A stretch of 64,000 nt of DNA. Source: Larix kaempferi (Eukaryota; Streptophyta; Pinopsida; Pinales; Pinaceae). A model generated the notes under the pieces. The model was not told the DNA's origin. It did not search any database and saw only the letters and a list, made by a program, of their open reading frames with translations. Positions 11,460 to 25,114 of this stretch are shown one piece after another. A program made the translations under genes and the position numbers. Each line of letters starts with the position of its first letter. The stretch's first letter is position 1. The stretch spans positions 11,485,501 through 11,549,500 of the forward strand of contig BSBM01000140.1 of the NCBI GenBank assembly GCA_027924585.1, read 5' to 3'.

Positions 11460-14400
11460 TGTTGTCCGCCAGATTGCACACCAGCAACGGAAATCTTTCG
11501 AAAGTTGTCACTTCACTACAAGTGAGAGAGGTGTGGCCTTGGGGGCAAGCAATGAGCCAGGTACTGTCACCTGAATCCCAGCTCCTCCGTTTAGGCAAAC
11601 TCCTAACGTAGCCAAGGGAGGTAGTCCCTAAGAAAGAGTTTCACTAAGGCTCTAGTGTTTATAGTGTTTTTTGTATGCGGTGATGTGGATGAGTGTTGTT
11701 TAGGAGTTTTTTAGAATGAAACCAATTTAAAATGTGAGATAAACACAAGATAATAATGCAATCCACGTTGCGAAATAAGATAACAAGATGGCAATATGAT
11801 TCAAGACTTGATTATTTACTAGAGCATTCACAATATGGAATATACACAAGGACAAATGGTCCTGATCAATATATACTTTTAAACAACCAGTGCCTTATGG
11901 AGTCAAAGAAAAATAAAGATTGTGATGCTGAAAGTGTGCGTCTTGAGAAAATGTCGTTTGTGAGATCGTCTTTGTAAATTGAAGATTTTAATGGTCTTGA
12001 TTATTAGGCTAAAACCAAGGATATTCAAGAGAAAGTCCAGAAAAGACAATATCAAGTGCCTCCGTTCAAGGACATGTCGGGCCACCCAGTGCTCTAGCCA
12101 GGTCACCCAATGCTAACCAGCAAACTAGAGCCTGAACAGGGAATCATGGCGCCCCCACTAAGAGATTACCCACTGAAATTATCTTATCGCTCAACTCCGG
12201 ATTGGTTGGTTATGGGGATGAAAGTTTTATTAGTTATCACTTATGAATTTAACAAGTCTTCCACCTTTTTGAGTACTAGCCCAACCGTTTCCGATTGGCA
12301 GAGCATACGGGGGTTAAACGATCAACCAAGAGTAAATTTATTAAAGGGGAAATGTGGATTGAAAAAAAAATTATTATTAGAGCACTTTGTTCAACCCTCC
12401 GACAGAGAGCGCTATTGACTTGATCTTATGACCACAATTCAAGAGACTTCCTAATTTAAAATGCCTAATGCAGGGGAAGATGCAAATCTAACAATGCTCT
12501 TCGATAGAGAGTGCTCTTGACTTGGATTTGGCCAAGTTCAAGAGACTTTGTTCGTTTTAGGAAGCAAATAGCAGTTGTGATAACAAGATACTTCAATTTG
12601 TAATACTTAAATCATGTGATAGCTCAAAATAAATGTGAAATGTTGTTAATCATGCTACTTGCAAAATAAAATGAAACTTTACTTAGTGTTCTACCAAACA
12701 AATTTATTCTAAAGGTGGGATCAACCTACGAACAAGGTCAACCACTAGAAACCATCAGTCCTGGAAACCTTCCAGCTAGCTGGATGTCCACAAGAAGCTG
12801 ATGGGGGAACGAGAAGCTACCACAAAACTATGTGGCCTTTGGGATGCAATCCCAAAATTAGCTTACTCTAGTCAAGGCTTGGAAGAGAAAATATTCTAAG
12901 TACAAGAAGCAGATTTCAATCTAAGAACTGAAGATGAAACTAATCTAAGCATGCATGAACAAACTTCCCCCAATGGGGAAGGAGAAACTAAGTGTGGGAG
13001 GCGCTATCCCACCTAGTCTTTTTATTACTTGGGTTACAATTGCCTTTGGGAATTAAACCCTCAAAAGGTCTTTTCCAGGAAATAAACAACTATGAATCAA
13101 GATTTGAATGGCCCTTTATGGCTTATACAAAAAGGAGATTGGTACTATAAATCTTTGGTTTTGTCTTCTTCTTAGTTTTTTGCACTTCTTCAATTCTTTT
13201 GCCTTGTTTGTTATGGATCTTTCCTTTAGACACCTACACAACAAAGCTTAGATACCCGTCATTGTTAATCAAATCAAAATAAAATTTGAAACCTAGCTAA
13301 CAATTGCAAGCCTTAGATCCAAGATGCCAAACTAGAATGCTAACTTCTATGAGATCTAATGCAAAAAACTCAAAAGTTAAACTACATGCAAACTACAAAG
13401 GTGTACTAAGATTTAATTATAAGATCTAAAACAAAACTAGCAAAGTGAACTTAAACTAAGATCTAACAATGCAACCTACCAACAACTAACAACTAACTAC
13501 TACTAACAATTTTATTGTTGTTTTGATGTGGTTTTAGGGCACTTTTTTAAGATGGACGAAAGGAGATTAAGGAGGCTAAAACGAAGGTAAGATGAGAGAG
13601 AAGGAGGTGGATAAAAGGAGAGAAGAGGAAGAACTTGAAGGGGGACGAGAGGGAGGTGAAGAGGGCAAAGGGAGGATGGAGGAGGCAAAAACGAAAGGAG
13701 AAGAGGCCCAAAAAAGAGGTAGGACGAGAGCTAGAAGGAGAGGAGGAAAGGTAAGGGGAAAACAAGAGCAAGGAAGAAGACTAGAGCTAAGACGGGAGGA
13801 ACTAAGGCTAGCAGATCAAGGAAAAGAAGTCAAGGAGAAAGTGGAGGGCTTGAAGAAGAGAAAGCCTAAGGTAACCAAGGTAAAATAAAGTTTTGATAGA
13901 TGGGAAACTTGGGAAGAGCTCTTCCTAGCCTTCTTAAGATGAAAGATCTTGAGATTATTGTGGATCATGCAACCACAAACTGTTGGGCAAAAACTTGAAG
14001 ATGAAGCACGGGTTTGATGCAACCGAGCTCTTACCCTTCTTCACTTTAAGCAACACCTAATCACAACCACACAACTCAACCAACATGTGAGATCAACAAT
14101 GCTAGTATGCTAGAAATATCAACATTAGATCAACAATTTGTATAACTAACTACTCATGTCCATTTAGATCTTGATAAACTTGCATAAATAACCAACTTAA
14201 ACTGCAAATGGTTACTCTATTGTGCAAAAGATAGCCCTCACAAGCTAGCAATTGATCAAATACTATGCATAATTAAGAGATGGGTTTAGAGAAGATATCA
14301 CCTCAACAAGAGATGAATTCACACCAAAGATTGAAAGCTCATGGACCTCCAAAGTCGAAATCTTTATTGAAAATATTAAGCAAAAGCTATTACAAAAATG

Positions 14401-15775
14401 TGCAGAGTAATCTTGCATCAAAGTCTCCACCAGATAATAACGCAAAATGGGCCTCTCTTTATAGTAGAACCAACAGCTAAAACCCTAGGTCGAATTTGGC
14501 CAAAGAGAGCCAATAACACTGAGTCACAAAATCGAATTCCAGTTCAAATCAATCACATGGGCTTGGAGTGGTGGTCTATATGGCAAATTCGAGTTAGGGA
14601 TGGCATGGGAAAGTCCACCCATCCAATGGGGGTGCTCCAACTAGCATCCACATGAAGAATTAGGTGAATGCATGGGCTTAGGTGAGGGAATGCGTGAGCT
14701 AGATGAGGGATGCGAGTTGGTTGCAAGGAGACAAGTGGAGATGTGGTAGGTACTAACTCGAGTTTGCAAAAGGAGCCAAGATTTGTGATTTGATGAGTCA
14801 AAGAGAGTGCCTACCATAGGCTTTAATGCACATCAACCAACCCATTCAACACTTGACACCTCACCAAATCGAGTTTTGCATGGAAGAGGGCGAATTAGCT
14901 TGAAGGAGATCTCTTGTTGTGACTATACAGTTGTCTGGTTGATGACTGAGATGATTGGAATCTTCTTTAATGCCTAGTGCCATGTCAATTAGGCTTTTAT
15001 TTTATTCATTTCTGATTATTTTGGAGAGATTTGGATGTCTCCAAAATATTCAAATTTATTAATTTAATTAATAATTTCTCTGTAAATGGCTTTTTAGAGA
15101 AAATATTAATTATGAGGCTGAATTGACATCCGAAAGGTGGGTTTAGCTGGTCCATGGGTCATGTGTGATTTTTGGTTTATGAAACAAGCCATCAATCACT
15201 AAATTCGGACCTTGGATGACTGACATATTACAGACTCAAATTTCTCTATTTAAACTATAGAGAAATTTAATTAAAATTTAAAAAATAATTAAAAAATTAA
15301 AAACCCCAAATCCAACACGTCCGGTAAAAATTTTTCGAAATTTTTTCTGGGGGTCCTAGAGACTTAGGACATGACCAAAACCTATTCTAATAGTGTATAG
15401 TAGGTTTATACATATTAGTTGGACTCTAATAACCCCCCAAGGCTCAGATTTTCAAAATCGGGCATTCCAGCTTTGGAGGAAGCGGGAGAAAACCTCATCG
15501 ATTATACATCGCCTTAAGCAAAGTATAATTGACAATAGAAAAAACTCCCTGGAATACCTTAGTTGCTTAATCAAGTCATAGGGAACCGAGCCACTCAGAC
15601 CCTACTAGCACACTTTGTTACAAACCCCCATGGGGCCATGGTCATGTCGACTCAAAAACAAAACTGGCTAGACCCAAATATCTGAAACCCAGATACTCTG
15701 GAAGGGAACACTGATGTGTTCCAACACTGGCGGCTCAATAAGGTTTCAACTATTGTACAGATATAGTTGATAACA
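11460..15775 (-). mobile_element. solo LTR S2, family A, nested in S1
   Basis: Begins TGTTGTCCGCC at 11460 and ends ATAGTTGATAACA at 15775, so it is TG...CA in either direction. It is flanked by the perfect 5-bp duplication CAACA (11455-11459 and 15776-15780), and S1 resumes directly after it. The length of 4,316 bp includes a purine-rich tract. In the minus orientation the start TGTTATCAAC matches S4 and S7. No internal protein domain is present. Confidence 0.9.
13555..13890. repeat. purine-rich tract inside S2
   Basis: About 330 bases made almost only of A and G on the plus strand, with GGAGG, GAGAAG and AAAGG words in an irregular order. It is open in one plus frame (a Glu/Arg/Lys-only product), which is a composition effect. 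Similar tracts occupy the same place in S3 and S4. Confidence 0.8.
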
Positions 15776-16570
15776 CAACATATTCCTTGGTTTTGGTTTA
15801 TGAGCATACTGAATTTCATATTGTTTGTATGACATTTTTTGCAAGCTCTATAGGAAGTTGCAAGGTGAAGGGAGCTTGGATCTAGTTTGACTAATCTCTT
15901 TCTCCATCACATTCGAGTTGTGGATCTACAAGTGATTGATCCACACTTCCTCCTCAACCTTGTTCCAATATAAAGCCTTGAGCTTGAGGTTTGCTTCAAA
16001 CTATCTTTCATTTCTCTCTGAATAATTCCTTTGGTTACTTGGTTACTTTAGGCCTGGAAAGAAACAGATCTTGTTTTCATTCCTAAAATCATATATCTTT
16101 TCTTATTTTAGCAGAAAATCAGATCTAGAATAATCTCAAATTTTGCATCTAAAAGCTAGACCTACATCAATTTTTTCTAGACTTGCATATGACAAAACTT
16201 TCTACTAATTTTTCTAGTTAGATTTTGTAATTTTTATGTAGATTTGTGTACTCTAATCACTAATTTGCAGTGCTTTTAGCTTGCTGGTTTTTGGCAGGTT
16301 CGTGACGAAATTGGGTGGATTTATGACCAAAACCGATAAAAAAGTGCAAAAAACCATCTCGGTGGACCCCCATCTACTTGTATAAATCTTCTACATTATT
16401 GTAAGCCCTTAGATCCAACTAAAAGTGGCCTAAGTGGCATCTTCTTTTCTATCTTCGTTATAATTATTAGACGAGAGCAGTGGGATACTCAACAACCACA
16501 CCCCATTCCCCTTGGGAGATATGTACTTGTATAAATTTTTTGTGAATAAATTTTTCCAACAACACAACAA

Positions 16571-16585
16571 ACACACACACACACT
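16571..16585. repeat. AC dinucleotide microsatellite
   Basis: Seven AC units within the distal half of S1. Confidence 0.8.
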
Positions 16586-17679
16586 TTAAAATTGCAGGGT
16601 GTATACTTTAATTTAGTTTAGTTTGCTTGCTTAACTCACTTTCATTATTGCAAGCATAAATCTAGAAATAACACAAGCCTCATTGCCACGAAGTATGCTC
16701 TCACCACCACACAAACGCTTTGCTAATTAGTCGTGGATGCTCAAAAAACTGACACATAGGTTCTGTGCTTCTTTACTTTCCATATAATTTTTGTAAATTC
16801 TTCTACAACAATCACAAATTGGAATAGACATTTTGTTTATATATCGGAGTATGCTCTTTCCCCTTGCAGGCATCTTGCCTAGGCCTGTGGGAAATCAGAA
16901 ACGATTGTAGTCGATTTTCAATTTTCCACATTTGAGTTAATAACTCATTTCATAAATACACAACCTCTCACATAGTGAAAATTTGCCACTCCGAATAATT
17001 AAAATTTGTGTGGGGAAATTTCTCAGAGGAAGCAGGAACAACTAGGAGGCGACCTCAAGGCACAGTTAGACTACACCCTAGTTGGTGTAGTGTTGAACAT
17101 TGCATTAGAGACTCCATTCCAGCCCACGCGTTCTCGTGAGGAGCCGCCAATTTTTAATTTCTAGACATTCCTCCCTATACCTCACGATATCTCGGGTGTT
17201 CCCCTTCTACCCTAACTCATTTTGAACCATAATAAATCTAAAAGTAACCAAGAAACAATTGCAAAACATTTCCCTTTCAGCATCAACTTTACATCTTGTT
17301 TTGACTCCACAAGGCACTGATCCACAACACATTATTTATTTGCTTTATATCATATCATTGTTGTGCTATTTTTTTTTATAGTCATTTCATTTATGCTGGT
17401 GAAAGTACTTTTATAAACTATTTGCAAATCATCTTGGAACCCTTTTAGTCAAATCATAAAACTCCTTTAACAACATCATTAACCAATTCACTGAAACATT
17501 CTAATTTCCTTAGAAACATTTCTTAGGGACTACCCCCCTTGGCTTCGATTAGGAGTTTGGGTTAAACGGAGGAGTCAAGATCAAGTGACAACCTTGACTC
17601 GAGACTTGTCCCCAAGGGCGCAACGAGCAATAGAATAGATTTATGTTGCGTTAACCAGGTGTGCAATCTGACGACAACA

Positions 17680-18592
17680 AGGGAAAATGATCAAAATCAA
17701 TCGCCTTGGGAAACGTGTCCTAAATTTAGGGGAAATGGTCCCAAGAGGTAGATCTGAATCGATAAAGGATTCCTAACACTGCTTGACTGTAGATCTGACA
17801 ATATAAAAGCTTAGAAGCAAAAAAATGAGCAATCAAACAACTGAAAAGGGACAAACTCAGAGAGGGTGCATTAGTTTAGGATCAGTCCCTAGGGATTTGG
17901 GCCAAAAGGAGTCAACAGAGCATGATGCCCTAGGAAACCCACTTCATGCTTGGCATTAAGATGAAAACCCAGAAATTGTTCGCCACGATTTGAAGTTGTT
18001 TGAGTTAGAGAATTTTTATAAGTTTTTAGTGAGGGTTTTAACAGTGAGGGTTTGAAGTGACCAATGGATAAAATGCATGAAAACCAATACGTACCTTGTA
18101 GACCTTACCTCAAATGCTTGTGGTTGTCAAGTACGTCAATGATCCTTCCATCTAGTTACAATTCCAAGCTAGATCCAAGTGATTCCAAGTAAAATGTCCT
18201 AGCCCAAGGAGGAAAAGTGTCTTCCTTCACCTCCAAATTCAAACTGCCTAAGTTAGATTTGATCAACGGATAAAAGATGAGCTATGCACGCCATATAAAA
18301 AGAAGTAAATCAATGGACAAAGCATAATTGAAAAACTCCCTTCAAGATGAAGACGTCATTCCCAAGAGAAGATGTGGGAAACCCCTGTAATCCTCCCTCC
18401 AAGCAATTCACACCCCTGTAAAAGATGAATTCGGCCTCCCTCTGCAGATGTTGAAAGTCACCTACGAACAACTTAGATGTCTAAAGGAAAGATGTATAAA
18501 TTATAATCATGTACATGAACATTCATCAAAGCACGAGAAGTAGATCTGCAAAATCATATTTTTATTCCAAGAATTCAAGAGCCCAAAGGTGT
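17680..18592 (-). mobile_element. family-B LTR segment, right of S1
   Basis: Continuation of the outer family-B LTR. The ACGTACCTTGTAG block at 18090 equals that at 21735, and the AGAGCCCAAAGGTG block at 18577 equals that at 22210. It stops abruptly at 18592, where a family-B LTR in the opposite direction starts. Confidence 0.65.
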
Positions 18593-20333
18593 TGTTATCA
18601 CACCATAGTAGCGGGGCTACTATTCTTGCTTAGCAGATATCTGCACTTTTCAGAGCTTGGATTATTCAGAGCTTGGCTATGATGAGCTTATATTTTGAGA
18701 TCACTCATGATCAAAGCAGTATTGTATATCAGATTTTTGTTAGACCTTGTGCCAAGGATGAGCCTTGAGAGTTCAGATTTGATGACCGATGTGACCCTTT
18801 ATTCCATACAGTTTCAGTTCAGTGCCAAGAGATGTTATTGCAGCACTGTTTCAGATGGTTTATGATGATTATTGTTATGATGTTATATGACCTATGGACT
18901 TTTGATCATTGGATATGGATTATTTTCTTGTTGTTTTAGTCATGTTCACAGTATTAGCTTGGTATATGATTAATGATGTGTCTAACTTTGTAAAATTAAA
19001 ATGAACTATCCTGATGATGTTATAATTTATAAAATGGACATACTACTTGTACATTTAAGTTGCTTGACAAAACTCACCGGTTTATTACCTATGCATAGAT
19101 ATGGTCTTTCTTGATATTATTTGACTACTAGCTTAGGCACCACATTCATTTGACTCCGTCCATCCATGATCTTCCCGATTTGACTTTCACCTTTGACTTG
19201 CTTTTCTTGATTCTTTGATTACTGAGGACTTCCCTATTACTACCTTTGTGTTGGATCGCATCCATGTTTGTTTAGTGTCTCGGCTCTGAGTTGGTGACAA
19301 AACTTACCTTTGGTGAGTTGCATTTTAGGCCTAAATCATTATGGTCGGTTGTCCCGATGTTTGGCACTAATCGAAGTCCCCTTAGTCACTTGAGATGTTG
19401 TTGGCTAAAACTGAAAGCTCATGTACTACTTGGAAAACTTTATAAATTCGCCCATGGAAATTGTAAACACTAGAAAGTGTTACTTAAACACACGTGAGTA
19501 AAGGGCAAGAGCAATGAACTACTAAAAATACTCCTCGAAGAGTATAAAAAGGTCCAAAAAAACAAATGTTACTCAAAAGTTATATCTATTATTGTTGACC
19601 TTAGATATATGTGTAAACATGCCCTGGATGCAAGTTGCGATTAGTTGTGCTTTTTAGCGCATGTGAAATCCCAGAGGGGTCATATAGGCCAAAAAGGCCA
19701 TGAAATGAAATTGAATGATCCTAATGAACTTGGATCAACTTGATGTAGACATGATGCCTAAGTTGAATATACACTCTCTAAACAACTTACCCATTTGTGA
19801 GGCACAGCCCTTTCCCGTGTTATTTGTCCGACACAGAGTGTAGCTTCCCCCTCTCCTACTCCAAACTGTCATCTAGTTGAGTTTAGGCAAGTCATCCCTT
19901 TCCCAGCCTTGTTCCTAGCCTTCATCCTTAGCTAGCAGTTAGACCATGTCCAATGGGTAAGTTTGTCATTTAAGCTATTGTGCAAGTAAATATAAATAAC
20001 AAAGGAATATGCAAATATGATAAATGCCACTGAATGATGTTTATACTATAAGTTAAGCTGTGTGTATGATTAGAGGAACATGTCTTAGTCTATTGATATG
20101 ATTTGTCCTGGGTTATATGTTGACCTAGTCAAACCTAGTTTGACTATGGTCATTCTTGGGATTCATGATGATGTGGGCGGTGTATGCTTATTGATGATGA
20201 TTCATGGTCCCACATACTCTTATTGATGATACCATATGGTGGACATATTATTCAGATGGCGAATGATGTTGTTCAGCAGGTTTTATTATTATTCCAGATG
20301 ATCAGATTATGCATTATCCATATATGGTGGACG
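18593..20333 (+). mobile_element. family-B LTR, 5' part, plus orientation
   Basis: Starts TGTTATCACACC and follows the family up to the ATATATGGTGGAC block at 20320, where it breaks off. It is the reverse complement of 23125-24830 over its whole length as judged by matching blocks (for example 19270 with the CTCTGAGTTGGTGACA word and 24131 with its complement), so it forms one arm of a long inverted repeat. Confidence 0.75.
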
Positions 20334-23300
20334 CTAAAGGTATCCCATCCGGGATGGTAGAGGAAATGGACAACTAAAGAGGTGACCCAGGAGATGCCAC
20401 GGTTCCCAATGCAAACTGGGAGTCATGTCAACCGAGGCACTCTTCACTTTAGATCGAGATGACTCAAGACCTAGGGGGAGACCCTATAACCAATCAAGGA
20501 TGATTGGACCCAAACAAAGGTTCCTAGGGAAAATAACAAGTTACGGAAACCAATGCAAGGTTAGGTGGACCTAGAAGTTTAAGTATGGTTGAAGGAGGCT
20601 TAAGGAGTGACTAGCGTTTCAACCAATGAATGATTTAGGCCACATGATAAGATAAGATGACAAGATCTAGTACCATGAAATACACAGGTGGGATCCACTT
20701 CCTTGGAATATGGAAATGACTCAAATAGAACCCACAAGGTGATGTTAGAGGTGCAAATGGTACTAAGGGGTATGTGAAGAGTAGATCTATGGATCTAAGG
20801 TGAAATTAGAGATACCCATTTATGGGATCTAATACTTGAGACAACTCCCAAGGAGTGCGAATTACCCTAGGTGGATTAGTGCCTTGATGGATGGGCAAAT
20901 GGAGTCAAACAGGATGTCAAAGTGTAGATCGGCACACCTAGGATGCAAATCAAGTGAGCTACTAATGACGTGATGGTTGGATCTTACTAGATCTAATGTT
21001 TCATGATGTGACCCAAGTGGCCAACAATCCCCAAAACAAGGAATGGTACACCCAAGGCAGAACTTCACAAAATGAGACAGTAAATGTAGGTTTCAAGGTG
21101 TGCTTGTTCCAAATCCAATGGGATCTCAACCACCCATGTCCTACAAGTGGGCAAACTCAAACAACCAAGGAGTGCGACTTTGCCCAAGGAGGGTTAAAAG
21201 CATGGAAAGGTGTGTCAAATCAAGTCCAATGGCCACCAAACTTTAGATCCAAGTAGTTTAGACAAGTATCAATGTGGACCTTAAAAATCAAGGGCATCCA
21301 CTGGCTAGATCTCCATAGATCTGAGTTTGAAAATGTATCACCAAATTGACCCAAGTGGGGCACAATCCTCAAAATGAGGAATGGGGCCCACAAGGCAAAA
21401 ATCAACAAGGTGAAGCACTAGGGGTAGGTTATCAAGTGAGGAGAGTGCGAATCAAGTGGGATCTCACTTACCCATGTGTTAAATCTAACCCAACTAGCTT
21501 CTCCCAAGGGGTGCGATTTGCCTAAAGAGGGCTATTTTGCCTTGAAAAGTGTGTCAAATGGAACCCACTAACCACCAAACTATAGATCTGAATTGCCGTG
21601 GATACTATAGAGGTGGGTTTTCAATATCTTTTCAAAAGCAAGGCTAGATCCAAGTAGATCTAAGAAAAACAAAAATGAGGGTTTTGATTTTAATGTAGTT
21701 TTGACAAATGGGATGGATAGCAAGCGAAATCAATACGTACCTTGTAGATCTTCCCTCAAAAGCTTGCGGCCTCTTAGCATATGGAGAATTCTTGCCCTAG
21801 TTACAATTCCAAGCTTGATCCAAGTGTCTTCAATCAATAGCATTCAAATCCTAGGAGGAAATATGTCTCATGAAAACCTACAAATCAAACTACATCAAGT
21901 TAGATTTGATCTACAAATCCATAAGATCTAAGTATGTCATATCAAGAAAGCAATCAATGGACAAGGCACAATTGAAAAACTCCCTCTCTATGAAGTCGAT
22001 TTGCCCATGGGGGATGTGAGCAGCCCCTACAATCTTCCCACAAAGCAATTCGATGAGCTAGCTTGAGCAATTCGGCCTCCCTCTCTTGAAGTCGATTTCA
22101 CTTGAAAAGCAAACAATGTCTAGAAGCAAGATATCGAAGAACATATGCAAGAGTAACCCAATCAAAGCCAAGAAGTAATCTCCAAAATATTCTTTTCATT
22201 CCAAGTTTTCCAGAGCCCAAAGGTGAGCTATACAATAGGGGGTCTCCTCCTTATATAGGATAATAAAGACCAAAACCCTAGATCTCAAAAACCACTTTAC
22301 AAAAGAGTGGTTGAGATTAAAAAATCTCAATACATAATCAATGTCTAATCATGAACCATAACAATATATCACATGGATCACTCAAAAGGTGATGACGTCA
22401 TAGCTAAATGGTATAAAGTGAGGATGACGTCATCCACTAGAGGGGGCAAAAGTACAAGGTCCCACCTCATATGACTAGGACATTACTCATAAAGCACATG
22501 GTGGAGATAGGAGGCATCAATCCTTGCTAGCTCATCCCCATGGCACAATAAAATAATATAATATGTCCAAAATAAATACAAATGATCAAATTTGTCCTCA
22601 AAATCTGTGACAGACAAGCAGTAAAAAGCCTCATGTGGCCTATGTGGACCCACCCCAGTGATGAAAACTGGCTGGAAGATAGGGTGTTCACCCTGGACGA
22701 CCTCTCTGAAAACCAAGTGCCAAAACCTTGCCTCAATTGCCCAAATCGAATTCCTCAGTGACCCTTTTATTCCATATATGGACTGCCTCGGTAACTGTGA
22801 AAGTGCTAGAACTGCGTCCTAGGGCACCTGCGTTGTCTAACTGAGCCCACCAAGGTCTCTAGAAGGGGGGATAAATGGTAATAACAAGTGGCTGGACCAC
22901 CCCCTCCTCATACAACGCCCTAGGTGAACTGACCTCTCATGGGCCCTGCTGCTCAGGTTGGGAAATCAGCCCCAAATCTGGTCAACAAGTGTAAAACTGC
23001 ATCTATCACTGTCAGAAGTACCCGGAACTGAAAGATAAGTGTCTCATTGGATCCAGAAGACCCAAATCTACTAAGGATGTGTACTCATACACCATGGGTT
23101 TCCCTGATGGGCTAACTGTAGGGTCCACCATATATAGACAGTGCATAATCTGATGATCTCAAGTAATAATAAAACCTGTTGAACTGCATCAATCATCACA
23201 TGAATCATATGTCCATCATATAGCATCATCATCAAGAGTATGTGGGACCATCCATCATCTTCTATAAGTATATATATGGCCCATATCATCGCGGATCCCA

Positions 23301-24830
23301 CGAAATGACCATAGTCAAACTGGGTTTGACTAGGTCAACATACAACCAAGGATAAATCATATCAGTAGACTAAGACATGTTCCTCTAATCATACTCACAG
23401 CTTAACTTAAAGTATAACATCATTTAGTGGCATTTAAACATGTTTGTTCATTCCATTGTTATTTATAATTACTTGCACAATAGCTTAAATGACAAACTCA
23501 CCCAGTGGACATGGTCTAACTGCTAGCTAAGGATGAAGGCTAGGAACAAGGTTGGGCAAAGGGATGATTTGTCTAAACTCAACTGAAAGATACTTTGGAC
23601 TGGGAGAAAGGGGAAACTACAAACTCTATGCTGGACAAAATAACACGAGGAATGGTTGTGCCTCACAAATGGGTAAGTCGTTTAGAGAGTGCTTATTCAA
23701 CTTAGGCATCATGTCTACATCAACTTGATCCAAGTTCATTAGGACCATTCCATTTCATTTCATGGCCTTTTTGGCCTACATAACCCTTCGGATCTCAGGT
23801 GTGCTAATAAGCACAACTAATTGCAGCTTGCATCCAGGACATGTTTACATATACATATAAGGTCAACAATTGTTTAGATATAGCTTTTAAGAACCATTGC
23901 TTTTTGGACCTTTCTTATACTCTTCGAGGACTATTTTTAGCAGTTCATCGCTCTTGCCCTTTTTTAGTTTCCATGGGCGAATCTATATAAGTTTCCATGA
24001 GTGGTACATGAGCTTTCAGTTTTAGCCAACAACATCTCAAGTGACTAGGGGGAGTTCGAGCCAGTGCCAAACATCGGAACAACCGACCATAATGATTTAG
24101 GCCTACAATCCAACTTACCAAAGGCAAGTTTTGTCACCAACTCAGAGCCGAGACATTAAACATATAGGGATGCGGTCCAAACACAGAGGTAGAAAAAGGG
24201 GAAGTCCTCAATACCAGAAAGTCAAGTAAGACAAGTCAAGGGTTAAAGCCAAATAAGGAAAGTCATGGATGGATGGAGTCAAGTGAAGGTGCGGCCTAAG
24301 CTAGCAGACAGGAAATGTCAAGGAAGACCATATACATGTGAGGTGATAAACCAGTGAGTTTTGCCAAACAACCTAAATGTGCAAGTAAATGTCCATTTTA
24401 TGATTCATCAAGATAGTTCATTTTAAGTTTTACAAAGTTTGCCACATCATGAATGATATACCAAGCTAATGCTATGAACATAACTAAAGCAACAAGATAA
24501 TAATCCACAGTCAATGATCAAACATCCATAGGTCATACAACATCATCATAATAATAATCATCATATACCATCTGAAACACTGCTATAATACATCTCTAGG
24601 CACTGAACTGAAACTGTATGGAATAAAGGGTCACGTCGGGCCTCAAATCTGAACTCTCAAGGCTCAGCCTTGACACAAGGTCTAACATAAGTCTAAAAAT
24701 ACACTGCTCTAATCATGAGTGATCTCAAAATATGAAGTCATCATAGCCAAGCTCTGAATAATGTAAGCTCTGGAATGTGCAGATATCTACTAAACAAGAA
24801 TAGTAGCCCTGCTACTATGGTGTGATAACA
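20334..24830 (-). mobile_element. family-B LTR, nearly complete, minus orientation
   Basis: About 4.5 kb. On the minus strand it starts with TGTTATCACACC at 24830 and runs to a point about 35 bases short of the family's 3' end at 20334. This is the most complete family-B copy in the window and the reference for the others. It has no coding capacity. The bases after its start are TCTGG; the matching flank was lost at the left junction. Confidence 0.75.
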
Positions 24831-25114
24831 TCTGGCTCCGGCTAGGACAAGTGCTCTAAGGGAGACAGCGCTTGAGAACCTCAGAATCTCTGGCCTCGAG
24901 CTGCTCTGCATCAATCTTCAATCCAACATTGCACCGTCCTTGCTTTCAGCTTTTATTTTGCACCTATATCTGCGCTCATAAACACTAGAATACCTCATGG
25001 AGCATGTATGGGAAAAATATAAAATAAAACTGAAACTAAAATCTACTCTAAAACATAATTTGAAGTGCATAAAAGAAATTTTTAATCTAACATGACATAA
25101 ATCATTTATTCATC
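24831..25114. other. unassigned DNA between LTR and LINE
   Basis: About 280 bases, GC-richer near 24840-24920. No similarity to the LTR families or to a gene was recognised. The last 14 bases form the left target-site duplication of the LINE. Confidence 0.5.

Larger units (their letters stand above)
10172..17679 (+). mobile_element. solo LTR S1, family A (contains S2)
   Basis: It starts TCTTGTCCACTAAG, which aligns with the TGTTGTCTACTGAAG start of S6 with one change in the terminal dinucleotide, and ends ...GACGACAACA at 17679. The flanks are AGGGC (10167-10171) and AGGGA (17680-17684), a 4-of-5 match. Without S2 and its duplication it is about 3.19 kb. Landmarks in order are the CCTCCAAAG hairpin arm (10465), the AAGACTTTGGAG block (11255), the GAGAGCAGTGGGATA block (16475), the GTGTAGTGTTGAACA block (17085) and the CCCCCCTTGG end block (17533). 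No gag, pol or primer-binding site follows, so it is a solo LTR. Confidence 0.8.

Noticed and set aside
13592-13888. 98-codon Glu/Lys/Arg-rich open frame
   Set aside because: It is the translation of a pure purine tract, which cannot contain stops other than TAA/TAG/TGA formed with T. Composition artefact.
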